Shown here: piece by piece, positions 43,706-52,267 of the stretch
How the letters are laid out: every line of letters starts with the position of its first letter
How positions within the stretch are numbered: the stretch's first letter is position 1
From: Streptomyces albireticuli
GTDB lineage: Bacteria; Actinomycetota; Actinomycetes; Streptomycetales; Streptomycetaceae
Length of the DNA: 64,000 nucleotides
Assembly (NCBI RefSeq): GCF_021228125.1
Contig: NZ_JAJQQS010000003.1
Location: 124,001 to 188,000 of the forward strand
Direction of reading: 5' to 3'
The notes under the pieces: generated by a model
The model's input: only the letters and a program-made list of their open reading frames with translations
Databases searched by the model: none
What the model was told of the DNA's origin: nothing
Position numbers and translations under genes: made by a program

Positions 43706-45714
43706 GCGGGGACCTCCAGTGGGTCGAGGTGGTTCGCTTTCCGGATCTCGTCGACGATACGGCCGATGATCTCCGTGATACCGAAGTCCTTGGGGGTGAA
43801 AACGGCCGCGACGCCCGCGGACCGCAGGGCGGCGGCGTCCGCGGACGGGATGATGCCACCGACGATCACGGGCACCTCCTCCGCCCCGGTGCTCCGCAGC
43901 CGGGTCAGGACGTCCGGCACCAGCTCGGCGTGCGAGCCGGAGAGGATGGACAGACCGACGCAGTGCACGTCCTCGGCGACGGCCGCGGAGACGATCTGCT
44001 CGGGGGTCAGCCTGATGCCCTGGTAGACGACCTCGAAGCCGGCGTCGCGGGCGCGTACGGCGATCTGCTCGGCGCCGTTGGAGTGCCCGTCCAGGCCCGG
44101 CTTGCCGACCAGCAGGCGGAGCTTGCCGCCGCCCAGGTCGGCCGCGGTCCGGGCGACCTTCGCACGGACGGCCGCGAGCGGGGTGCCCGCCTCCGCCGTG
44201 ACGGCCACGGGGGCGCCGCTGACGCCCGTGGGAGCGCGGAACTCGCCGAAGACGTCCCGCAGGGCCCAGGACCACTCGCCGGTCGTCACACCGGCGCGTA
44301 CGCACTCCAGGGTGGCCGCCATCAGGTTGTCCGAGCCGGCGGCCGTCTTCTTGAGCACCGACAGGGCCTCCTGGGCCCGGCCCTCGTCGCGGTCGTCGCG
44401 CCAGCGGTGCAGCGAGGCGACGACGCGGGCCTCGTCGGCCGGGTCCACCGTCATGATCGCGGTGTCGAGGTCGGCGGTGAGCGGACTGACCTCCGTCGAC
44501 TCGTAGCAGTTGACTCCGACGATCTTCTCCTCGCCGCTCTCGATCCGGGCCCGCCGCTCGGCGTGCGAGGAGACCAGCTGCGACTTGAGGTAGCCGGACT
44601 CGACGGCCGCCATCGCGCCGCCCATCGCCTGGATCCGCTCGATCTCCTCGAGGCACTCGTCGACCAGCGCGGTCACCTTGCCCTCGATCACGTGCGACCC
44701 GGCGAAGATGTCCTCGTACTCCAGCAGGTCGCTCTCGTGGGCGAGGACCTGCTGGATGCGCAGTGACCACTGCTGGTCCCACGGCCGGGGCAGCCCCAGC
44801 GCCTCGTTCCAGGCGGGGAGCTGCACGGCGCGGGCGCGGGCGTCCTTGGAGAGGGTGACGGCCAGCATCTCCAGGACGATCCGCTGGACGTTGTTCTCCG
44901 GCTGGGCCTCGGTCAGCCCCAGGGAGTTGACCTGGACGCCGTAGCGGAAGCGGCGCTGCTTGGGGTCCTCGATGCCGTAGCGCTCGCGGGTGACGTGCTC
45001 CCAGATGCGGCCGAAGGCGCGCATCTTGCACATCTCCTCGATGAACCGGACGCCCGCGTTGACGAAGAAGGAGATCCGGGCGACGACGTCACCGAACCTC
45101 TCCTCCGGCACCTGGCCGGACGCCCGCACCGCGTCCAGCACGGCGATGGCCGTGGACATCGCGTAGGAGATCTCCTGGACGGGTGTGGCGCCCGCCTCCT
45201 GGAGGTGGTAGCTGCAGATGTTGATCGGGTTCCACTTGGGGATGTGCGCCACCGTGTACGTGATCATGTCGGTGGTCAGCCGCAAGGACGGCCCCGGCGG
45301 GAAGACGTGCGTCCCGCGCGAGAGGTACTCCTTGACGATGTCGTTCTGCGTCGTCCCGGACAGGCGGCCGATGTCGGCGCCCTGCTCCTCCGCGACCACC
45401 TGGTACATGGCCAGCAGCCACATGGCGGTGGCGTTGATGGTCATCGAGGTGTTCATCCGGTCCAGCGGGATGTCCTGGAACAGCCGCCGCATATCGCCGA
45501 GATGGGCGACCGGGACCCCGACCCGGCCCACCTCGCCGCGGGCGAGGACGTGGTCCGGGTCGTAGCCGGTCTGGGTCGGGAGGTCGAAGGCGACCGAGAG
45601 GCCGGTCTGGCCCTTGGCGAGGTTGCGGCGGTAGAGCTCGTTGGACGCCTCGGCGGTGGAGTGGCCGGCGTACGTCCGCATGAGCCAGGGCCGGTCCTTG
45701 TGGCGTTCGGTCAT
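43702..45714 (-). CDS. meaA: Ethylmalonyl-CoA mutase (MeaA), adenosylcobalamin-dependent
   Basis: 670 residues. Methylmalonyl-CoA-mutase-like TIM barrel (AFDLPTQTGYDPDH, TSMTINATA, SGTTQNDIVKEY, CSYHLQEAG) is followed by a C-terminal B12-binding domain with the base-off motif GLDGHSNGAEQ near residue 555 and GLSILSGSH. Rearranges ethylmalonyl-CoA to methylsuccinyl-CoA. Shorter than the methylmalonyl-CoA mutase large subunit and with MeaA-like sequence, and directly downstream of ccr. ATG start, 10 bp after the ccr stop. Confidence 0.95.
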   Translation of the reverse strand: MTERHKDRPWLMRTYAGHSTAEASNELYRRNLAKGQTGLSVAFDLPTQTGYDPDHVLARGEVGRVGVPVAHLGDMRRLFQDIPLDRMNTSMTINATAMWLLAMYQVVAEEQGADIGRLSGTTQNDIVKEYLSRGTHVFPPGPSLRLTTDMITYTVAHIPKWNPINICSYHLQEAGATPVQEISYAMSTAIAVLDAVRASGQVPEERFGDVVARISFFVNAGVRFIEEMCKMRAFGRIWEHVTRERYGIEDPKQRRFRYGVQVNSLGLTEAQPENNVQRIVLEMLAVTLSKDARARAVQLPAWNEALGLPRPWDQQWSLRIQQVLAHESDLLEYEDIFAGSHVIEGKVTALVDECLEEIERIQAMGGAMAAVESGYLKSQLVSSHAERRARIESGEEKIVGVNCYESTEVSPLTADLDTAIMTVDPADEARVVASLHRWRDDRDEGRAQEALSVLKKTAAGSDNLMAATLECVRAGVTTGEWSWALRDVFGEFRAPTGVSGAPVAVTAEAGTPLAAVRAKVARTAADLGGGKLRLLVGKPGLDGHSNGAEQIAVRARDAGFEVVYQGIRLTPEQIVSAAVAEDVHCVGLSILSGSHAELVPDVLTRLRSTGAEEVPVIVGGIIPSADAAALRSAGVAAVFTPKDFGITEIIGRIVDEIRKANHLDPLEVPA

Positions 45715-45724
45715 AACCCGTTTC

Positions 45725-47062
45725 TCACACGTTCCGGAAGCGGTTGATGGCGTCGATGTGCCGTGCCCGCATCTCCTCGTCGCGGACCCCCATGCCCTCC
45801 TCGGGGGCCAGCGCGAGCACGCCGACCTTGCCTTGGTGGAGGTTGCGGTGGACGTCGTAGGCGGCCTGGCCGGTGTCCTCCAGGTGGTAGGTCTTCGACA
45901 GGGTGGGGTGGATCTTCCCCTTGGCGATCAGGCGGTTGGCCTCCCACGCCTCGCGGTAGTTGGCGAAGTGCGTGCCGACGATCCGCTTCAGTGACATCCA
46001 CAGGTAGCGGTTGTCGTACTCGTGGTTGTAGCCGGAGGTGGAGGCGCAGGTGACGATGGTGCCGCCCTTGCGGGTGACGTAGACGGAGGCGCCGAAGGTC
46101 TCGCGGCCGGGGTGCTCGAAGACGATGTCGGGGTCCTCGCCGCCGGTGAGTTCGCGGATGCGCTTGCCGAAGCGCTTCCACTCGCGGGGGTTCTGGGTGT
46201 GCTCGTCGCTCCAGAACCTGTAGTCCTCGGCGGTGCGGTCGATGATCGCCTCCGCGCCCATCCGCCGGCAGATCTCCGCCTTCTTGTCGCTGGAGACCAC
46301 GCAGATGGGGTTGGCGCCGCCGGCGAGCGCGAACTGGGTGGCGTACGAGCCGAGTCCGCCGCTCGCGCCCCAGATCAGGACGTTGTCGCCCTGCTTCATG
46401 CCGGCGCCGTTGCGGGAGACGAGCTGGCGGTAGGCGGTGGAGTTGACCAGGCCGGGCGCCGCCGCCTCCTCCCAGCTCAGGTGGCGGGGCTTGGGCATCA
46501 GCTGGTTGGACTTCACCAGCGCTATCTCCGCCAGGCCGCCGAAGTTGGTCTCGAAGCCCCAGATGCGCTGCTCGGGGTCGAGCATCGTGTCGTCGTGGCC
46601 GTCGGCCGACTCCAGCTCCACGGACAGGCAGTGCGCGACGACCTCGTCACCGGGCTTCCAGGCGTTGACACCCGGGCCGGTGCGCAGCACGACGCCCGCG
46701 AGGTCGGAGCCGATGACGTGGTAGGGCAGGTCGTGCCGTTCGGCGAGCGGGGAGAGCTTGCCGTAGCGCTCCAGGAAGGCGAAGGTCGACAGCGGTTCGA
46801 AGATCGAGGTCCAGACGGAGTTGTAGTTCACCGAGCTGGCCATGACGGCCACGAGCGCCTCGCCGGGCCCGAGTTCGGGCACCGGCACCTCCTCGACGTG
46901 CAGCGACTTGCGTGGGTCCTTCTCACGGGTGGTCAGGCCCTCGAACATGCCGGCCTCGTCCTTGTGCACGGTCACCGCGCGGTAGGACTCGGGGACGGTC
47001 AGGGCTGCGAAGTCCTCGGGAGCGGTGTCCGGCGAGAGGATCGCGTCGAGTATCTGGTTCAC
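45725..47062 (-). CDS. ccr: Crotonyl-CoA carboxylase/reductase
   Basis: 445-residue NADPH-dependent medium-chain dehydrogenase that reductively carboxylates crotonyl-CoA to ethylmalonyl-CoA. It feeds both acetate assimilation and polyketide extender-unit supply. Characteristic segments include SSVNYNSVWTSIFEP, HVIGSDLAGVV, VNSTAYRQLVS, the nucleotide motif WGASGGLGSYATQ, and EHPGRETFGASVYV, where carboxylating enoyl reductases position CO2. GTG start with GGAGG 6 nt upstream. First gene of a five-gene leftward operon. Confidence 0.97.
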   Translation of the reverse strand: MNQILDAILSPDTAPEDFAALTVPESYRAVTVHKDEAGMFEGLTTREKDPRKSLHVEEVPVPELGPGEALVAVMASSVNYNSVWTSIFEPLSTFAFLERYGKLSPLAERHDLPYHVIGSDLAGVVLRTGPGVNAWKPGDEVVAHCLSVELESADGHDDTMLDPEQRIWGFETNFGGLAEIALVKSNQLMPKPRHLSWEEAAAPGLVNSTAYRQLVSRNGAGMKQGDNVLIWGASGGLGSYATQFALAGGANPICVVSSDKKAEICRRMGAEAIIDRTAEDYRFWSDEHTQNPREWKRFGKRIRELTGGEDPDIVFEHPGRETFGASVYVTRKGGTIVTCASTSGYNHEYDNRYLWMSLKRIVGTHFANYREAWEANRLIAKGKIHPTLSKTYHLEDTGQAAYDVHRNLHQGKVGVLALAPEEGMGVRDEEMRARHIDAINRFRNV

Positions 47063-47332
47063 GGTATTGCCTCCGGCGAAGCACGTCGGGAAACGGCTTG
47101 AGGGAACGTCGGGGGTGCTGCGGAAGGTGGAACGAGGCGGTGCCGTCGGTTCGGCGGTGGTGCGAAGGGCTGTGCCTGGCGCGGGTGGCGCCGGGGTGAG
47201 CGCCCAGCGGTGGCTGGGGAGGGGCCTGTGACGCAGGCGTCCGGGCGCACGGCATACGGGTGAGGTACTTGTGGGGACAGCCGGCGCACGACATTTGCGT
47301 CTGCGCGCCGGCCGCCCGGACACCCACAACGT

Positions 47333-47349
47333 ATGGCACCGCGTGCCAT
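47333..47349. promoter_or_regulatory. Palindrome in ccr promoter, candidate TetR operator
   Basis: ATGGCAC-CGC-GTGCCAT, a 17-bp palindrome with perfect 7-bp arms, about 270 bp upstream of ccr. GTGCCA/TGGCAC half sites recur at about 47364 and 47396. The adjacent tetR product is the likely binder. Confidence 0.5.
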
Positions 47350-47443
47350 GCGACAAGACACTGGGTGCCAACAATTTCTCTCAGATGTCATCCGGGTGGC
47401 ACGCATGAGCAACGTACGGACACCATGGGAATGCCGCATGCAC

Positions 47444-47475
47444 GACAAAGGCCGCCCTCAAGGGCGGCCTTTGTC
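47444..47475. terminator. Terminator downstream of tetR
   Basis: Perfect 15-bp stem GACAAAGGCCGCCCT with its complement and a 2-nt loop, 18 bp after the tetR stop. It should shield the ccr promoter from tetR read-through. Confidence 0.88.
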
Positions 47476-47493
47476 CGTCGATATCGGTATATG

Positions 47494-48324
47494 TCAGCTC
47501 TTCTTGAGCACCTTCTCGATGGCGCGCATGACCTCGCCCAGCGGCGCGTCCGTGCGGGCCACCGTCACCAGCACCTCGCCCTCCGCCCGCGCCGAAACGG
47601 CCGGCGAGTCCTCCTGCGCGGTCCGGCCGACGCCGATGCCCGCGCCGAAGGTGTCCCGCACGATCGCGAAGGCGTGGTCGAGCTGGGTCTCCACGTCGCC
47701 CACGCCGCCGCCGCGCAGCCAGCGCCGCAGCACGTGGTTGTGCGCCGTGACGACCGCGGACGCGGCGACCTCGGCCAGCAGCGGATCGTCGTCGCCGACG
47801 TGGTGGGCGGTCTCGTCGAAGTGGCCGAGGAGGTAGCGGGTGAACAGGCGCTCGTAGCGCGCCACCGAGGCGATCTCCCGCTCCCGGAGGGCGGGCACCT
47901 CCCGGGTCAGGCGGTAGCGCTCGACGGAGACCGCGGGGGAGGCCGCGTACATCCGCATGACCTCCTTGATCCCGCGGCAGACCGTGTCGAGCGGGTTCTC
48001 GTGGGCGGGGGCGGCGTCGAGGACGCCCGCCGCGCGCACCAGGGTGTCGTCGTGGTCGGGGAAGATGGCCTCTTCCTTGGAGCGGAAGTGCCGGAAGAAG
48101 GTCCGCCGGGCGACCCCGGCCGCGGCCGCGATCTCGTCGACGGTCGTCGCCTCGTAGCCCTTCGTCGCGAACAACTCCATCGCGGCCGCGGCGAGTTTGC
48201 GGCGCATGGTGAGCCGCTGGGCGGCGGCGCGGCGGCTGCCTGCGCTCTCGGTGCCGACGTGCGGCTCCCGGGGTTCTTCGACGGCCGTGCGGGTGGGCCG
48301 GGCGGCCTTGGCGGGCTGGGGCAT
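47494..48324 (-). CDS. TetR-family regulator next to ccr
   Basis: 276 residues. A 40-residue N-terminal extension precedes the TetR HTH (AMELFATKGYEATTVDEIAAAAGVARRTFFRHF), followed by an all-helical ligand domain with no assigned ligand. A TetR gene in this position upstream of ccr is usual in Streptomyces and is presumed to control the ethylmalonyl-CoA operon. ATG start at 48324 with GTTACGTTCCCCAC upstream and no clear ribosome site. Terminated by the hairpin at 47444-47475. Confidence 0.9.
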   Translation of the reverse strand: MPQPAKAARPTRTAVEEPREPHVGTESAGSRRAAAQRLTMRRKLAAAAMELFATKGYEATTVDEIAAAAGVARRTFFRHFRSKEEAIFPDHDDTLVRAAGVLDAAPAHENPLDTVCRGIKEVMRMYAASPAVSVERYRLTREVPALREREIASVARYERLFTRYLLGHFDETAHHVGDDDPLLAEVAASAVVTAHNHVLRRWLRGGGVGDVETQLDHAFAIVRDTFGAGIGVGRTAQEDSPAVSARAEGEVLVTVARTDAPLGEVMRAIEKVLKKS

Positions 48325-48436
48325 GTGGGGAACGTAACACGCGTCCGCGCGGGCGCGCCGGGGCGGACCTCCCCCGGCCGGCGCGGGGAGGCGTCCCCGC
48401 GCCGGTTCCAGCAGTCCGCCCCAGCCCGGCTCCCCG

Positions 48437-50284
48437 TCAGGCCTTCGCATACTCGCGGAAGCCGCGGCCCGTCTTACGGCCCAGGCAGCCCGCCGCCACC
48501 AGGTGCTCCAGCAGCGGCGCGGGCGCGAGCCCGGGGTCGCGGAACTCCCGGTGCAGGACCTTCTCGATGGCGAGCGAGACATCGAGGCCCACCACGTCGA
48601 GGAGCTCGAAGGGGCCCATCGGATAGCCGCCGCCGAGCTTCATCGCCGCGTCGATGTCGTCCGGCGACGCGTAGTGCTCCTGCACCATCTTGACCGCGTT
48701 GTTCAGGTACGGGAAAAGCAGCGCGTTGACGATGAAGCCGGCCCGGTCCCCGCAGTCCACGGGGTGCTTGCGGACCCGGGCGCACACCGCGCGGGCCGTG
48801 GCGTGCGCGTCGTCGGCGGTGAGGACCGTGCGGACCAGCTCCACGAGCTTCATCGCGGGCGCGGGGTTGAAGAAGTGCATCCCGATCACGTCCTCCGGCC
48901 GCGAGGTGGCGCGGGCGCAGGCGATGACGGGCAGCGAGGACGTGGTGGTCGCCAGCACCGCGCCCGGCCTGCAGACCTTGTCGAGCGCGGCGAACAGCTG
49001 CTGCTTGACCGCCAGGTCCTCCGCCACCGCCTCGACGGCCAGGTCCACCTCCGCCAGCACGTCCAGCGAGTCCGCCGGGGTGATCGCCGCGAGCGCTCCC
49101 TCCCGCTCCACGGCCGTGAGCCGGCCCTTCTCCACCGACCTGGCCAGGGACTTCGCCACCCGCGCCTTCGCCGCCTCGGCCTTCTCGGGCGTACGGGCCG
49201 CGAGCACGACCCCGTACCCGGCCTTCGCGAAGACCTCGGCGATGCCCGCCGCCATGGTCCCCGACCCGACGACGCCGACCGACCGCACCTCGCGCCCGGC
49301 GGGGCCGTCCGCCGCCGCGCCCGGGGTCTGCGCGTCGGCCACGACGACCGCCGAGTGCGGAGCGTCGTAGGTGTAGAAGCCCCGGCCCGCCTTGCGGCCC
49401 GTCAGTCCGGCCTCGGCGAGCTGGGCGAGGACCGGGGCGGGTGCGTGCAGCCGGTCGTGCGAGGCCGCGTACATCGCCTCCAGGACCGTACGGGCGGTGT
49501 CGATCCCGATCAGGTCGAGCAGCGCCAGCGGACCCATCGGCAGGCCGCAGCCCAGCCGCATCGCCGCGTCGATGTCCTCGCGGGTGGCGTAGCGCGACTC
49601 GTACATCGCGGCGGCCTGGTTGAGATAGCCGAACAGCAGCCCGTCGGCGACGAACCCGGGCCGGTCCCCGACCGCCACCGGCACCTTGCCCAGCTCGCGG
49701 GCGAGCGCGGTGACGGCCGCGACGGCCGCCGGCGCGGTGAGCACCGAGGAAACGACCTCCACCAGCCTCATCGCCGGAGCGGGGTTGAAGAAGTGCAGGC
49801 CGAGCACCCGCTCGGGGCGGGCCGAGTCGGCGGCGAGCCGGGTGACGGACAGCGCGTTGGTGCCGGTCGCCAGGATCGTGTCGGGGCGCACCACCGCGTC
49901 GAGGGCGGTGAACACCTCGTGTTTGAGCGCGTAGTCCTCCGGCACCACCTCGATCACGAGGTCGGCGCCGGCGGCCTCGCGCAGCTCGCGTGAGGTGCGG
50001 AAGCGGGCCAGCGCGGCCTGCCGCTCCTGCTCGGTGATCCGCTCGCGCCGGACCGCGCGGGCGGTGGTGACCTCCAAGGACCGGACGGCGCGCGCGGCGG
50101 CCGTACCGGAGACGTCGACGCCGATGACCTCGCGGCCGGAGCGGGCGAGCACACCGGCGATGCCGGTGCCCATGGTGCCGAGGCCGATCACGGCGACGGT
50201 GCGGATGTTCCGGGCGTCAGGGGCTTCGGGGGCGACCGGGGCGGTCGGGAGCGGGGAGGGCGGAGGGGTGGACGGACGGTCCAT
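48437..50284 (-). CDS. 3-hydroxyacyl-CoA (3-hydroxybutyryl-CoA) dehydrogenase, two complete units in tandem
   Basis: 615 residues made of two homologous 3-hydroxyacyl-CoA dehydrogenases. Unit 1 (residues about 27-315) has NAD motif VIGLGTMGTGI and GLHFFNPAPAMRLVEVV; unit 2 (residues about 330-615) has VVGSGTMAAGI and GMHFFNPAPAMKLVELV. Each ends with the C-terminal helical domain (GLPMGPLALLDLIG, GYPMGPFELLDVVG) and a GRKxGRGF tail. Single-unit relatives of about 290 residues oxidise (S)-3-hydroxybutyryl-CoA. The location next to tetR-ccr suggests provision of crotonyl-CoA precursors. ATG start with GGAG 7 nt upstream. Confidence 0.93.
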   Translation of the reverse strand: MDRPSTPPPSPLPTAPVAPEAPDARNIRTVAVIGLGTMGTGIAGVLARSGREVIGVDVSGTAAARAVRSLEVTTARAVRRERITEQERQAALARFRTSRELREAAGADLVIEVVPEDYALKHEVFTALDAVVRPDTILATGTNALSVTRLAADSARPERVLGLHFFNPAPAMRLVEVVSSVLTAPAAVAAVTALARELGKVPVAVGDRPGFVADGLLFGYLNQAAAMYESRYATREDIDAAMRLGCGLPMGPLALLDLIGIDTARTVLEAMYAASHDRLHAPAPVLAQLAEAGLTGRKAGRGFYTYDAPHSAVVVADAQTPGAAADGPAGREVRSVGVVGSGTMAAGIAEVFAKAGYGVVLAARTPEKAEAAKARVAKSLARSVEKGRLTAVEREGALAAITPADSLDVLAEVDLAVEAVAEDLAVKQQLFAALDKVCRPGAVLATTTSSLPVIACARATSRPEDVIGMHFFNPAPAMKLVELVRTVLTADDAHATARAVCARVRKHPVDCGDRAGFIVNALLFPYLNNAVKMVQEHYASPDDIDAAMKLGGGYPMGPFELLDVVGLDVSLAIEKVLHREFRDPGLAPAPLLEHLVAAGCLGRKTGRGFREYAKA

Positions 50285-50636
50285 CGCAAGACTCCAGGAG
50301 GTGTTCCCCGTGCGCGGGGGATGCGTCGGTTGGGTGCCGGTCGGGTGAGCGGTCACCGGCGGACCGCGCCGACCGTGGGATTTCCGGGTACGGGTAAGGA
50401 GCGCCCACGGAAAGGAAGTTGTGCGGCGGCGGGCCCTGTCCCGGGGCCCTGCCGTGAAGAGGTGCCGAACCGACGAACCGACGTCGAGGTCGGAGCGGTG
50501 GGCGGCTGCGTCACCAGGCCGCCCGAGCGGGGGTGCCGCTCTTGCCGGGAGATTAACTCACGGGTAACCAAGAGCGCCAGGGGGCGAGTGCGCGACTTAC
50601 GATGTGGTCCAGGCCACTCGGGGAGGAGAGCGGGCA
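50285..50636. other. 352-bp intergenic region, divergent promoters
   Basis: Gap between the leftward dehydrogenase and rightward HEAT-repeat genes, so it should hold both promoters. It contains one inverted repeat GGGCCC-N7-GGGCCC (50431-50449) and a less GC-rich patch near 50550-50605 ahead of the HEAT-repeat gene. No gene is supported. Confidence 0.5.
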
Positions 50637-51254
50637 ATGGAAGAGGAATTTCGCGCGCTGTTGAAGCGCGTACGGGCCGAACTGGTCAGCCCCACCGAGT
50701 TCGCGGCCTTCGAGGGGCTGCTCGCCCTCGTCCGCGGGGGCGACCGCGGCGCCCGCGCCGAGGGCCGCGCCCGGCGGCGCGACGAGCTCGCCGCCCTGCT
50801 GGTGGCCTCCGAACAGCCGCTGTGGGCGAGGGAGATCGCCGCCTTCGCGCTCGGCGCGGAAGGCGACCGGCGCGCCTTCGAGACCCTCGTCCTCCTCCTC
50901 AACTACCGCGAACCGGTGCGCTGCGCGACCGCCGCCGCGGTCCTCGCCCGGCTCGGGGACCCCCGTACGGCCCGCGCGGCCGCCGCCCTCGCCACGAATC
51001 CGCTGCGCACGGCCTACGCCCTGCACCCCGTCCGGCTGCTGACCGAACTGCGCGCCCCCGAGTCCGTACCGGCCCTGGTCGCCACCCTGGAGCGGCTCCT
51101 CGCGGCGCGCGACCACTGCTGGCCGGTGGCGCGGGCGTGTGTGGAGGGGCTGGGGACGCTGGGGGACCGGCGGGCGGAGGACGTGCTCGTCGCCGCGCGG
51201 CGGCACGACCGGTTACGGGTGGCGGCGCACGAGGCGCTGGCGCGGCTGGGGTGA
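50637..51254 (+). CDS. HEAT-repeat protein
   Basis: 205 residues built of HEAT-like helical repeats (LWAREIAAFALGAEGDRRAF, VRCATAAAVLARLGDPRTA, ESVPALVATLERLL, CVEGLGTLGDRRAEDVLV). It is probably a soluble protein-protein scaffold; no enzymatic motif is seen. Start ATG follows GGGAGGAGAG. Partner unknown. Confidence 0.85.
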   Translation: MEEEFRALLKRVRAELVSPTEFAAFEGLLALVRGGDRGARAEGRARRRDELAALLVASEQPLWAREIAAFALGAEGDRRAFETLVLLLNYREPVRCATAAAVLARLGDPRTARAAAALATNPLRTAYALHPVRLLTELRAPESVPALVATLERLLAARDHCWPVARACVEGLGTLGDRRAEDVLVAARRHDRLRVAAHEALARLG

Positions 51255-51289
51255 CGCCCCGGCCGTGCTGATCCGTCGCCCGGAACCGG

Positions 51290-51425
51290 GTGGAATCAGC
51301 CCGTCCGGCGTTCGAGGACACCGCGCGTCAGCGCGGGACCGGGGGACCGGGGGCCCGGGGGCTCGCCCCCGCCGCGCGGCGGAGCCGCACATCGGATGCG
51401 GCGGGAAGGGGCGGGGCGGGGAAAG
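51290..51425. repeat. Dispersed palindromic intergenic element, copy 6 (left arm mostly lost)
   Basis: Between two co-directional genes. It holds the core AGCCCGTCCGGCGTTCGAGG, the CCGCGC/GCGCGG hairpin, a CCCGGGGGC-TC-GCCCCC hairpin and a GCCGCACATCGGATGCGGC hairpin followed by GGGAAGGGGCGGGG. The matching left arm is absent. Confidence 0.8.
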
Positions 51426-51588
51426 GCTCGCCGTCCGGCCCCCCGGCATCCGCCCATGCCGCTCCGTTCGAGCCGGGAACGTGTGTTCCAGAACGCCGCC
51501 CCGCCCCGGATTTGGGCGCCTGTGGCGATGGTGGTTGGCTGGGGCGCACAGGCAGAAACGCCAAGCACGACGTCCGGGAGGACAAGCC

Positions 51589-52044
51589 ATGGGCCAGGTC
51601 GAGGCCACCACGGAGCGGATCATCGCGGCGGACCCGGAGGAGGTGTTCGACGCGCTGGCGGACTACACCGGCACCCGGGCCAAGCTGCTGCCCGAGCACT
51701 TCAGCGAGTACGAGGTGCGCAAGGGCGGCGACGGCGAGGGCACCCAGGTGCACTGGAAGCTCCAGGCCACCAGCAAGCGGGTCCGCGACTGCCTGCTGGA
51801 GGTCACCGAGCCGACCACCGGACAGCTGGTCGAGAAGGACCTCAACTCCTCCATGGTCACCACCTGGACCGTCACCCCCGCCGGCGAGGGCAGGGCCAAG
51901 GTCCTGGTCTCCACCGTCTGGAACGGCGCGACCGGCATCGGCGGCTTCTTCGAGCGGACCTTCGCGCCCAAGGGGCTCGGCCGCATCTACGACGCCCTGC
52001 TGGCGAACCTCGCCGCGGAGACGGAGAAGGGCGCGGGCAAGTAG
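51589..52044 (+). CDS. SRPBCC-family protein
   Basis: 151 residues of START/SRPBCC helix-grip fold (begins with EATTERIIAADPEEVFDALADYTG, ends with the long C-terminal helix GLGRIYDALLANLAAE). Such proteins bind hydrophobic ligands in the cavity; relatives are annotated polyketide cyclase/dehydrase or toxin-antitoxin (RatA-like) proteins. No biosynthetic partner is adjacent. ATG with GGGAGGACAAGCC upstream. Confidence 0.85.
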   Translation: MGQVEATTERIIAADPEEVFDALADYTGTRAKLLPEHFSEYEVRKGGDGEGTQVHWKLQATSKRVRDCLLEVTEPTTGQLVEKDLNSSMVTTWTVTPAGEGRAKVLVSTVWNGATGIGGFFERTFAPKGLGRIYDALLANLAAETEKGAGK

Positions 52045-52267
52045 CGGACGCGTGGCGGTCGGGCGGTCGAGCGGCGACACCGGAGCGGTGACCTAGGAGC
52101 TTCACCGTTTCGAGTGGTTTCCCCCGCGCCGGGACGGCGTGCCGTATGCCTCCGACCGGCGAAAAGCCGCACAGGGGACACTCTCCGGGCAATCGTCGCG
52201 CTTGCTAGCCGTTGTCGCGAAATGCGAGAAAAGGGCGGCGACGCAGGCGCGACGAGGGGAGCGGTCC

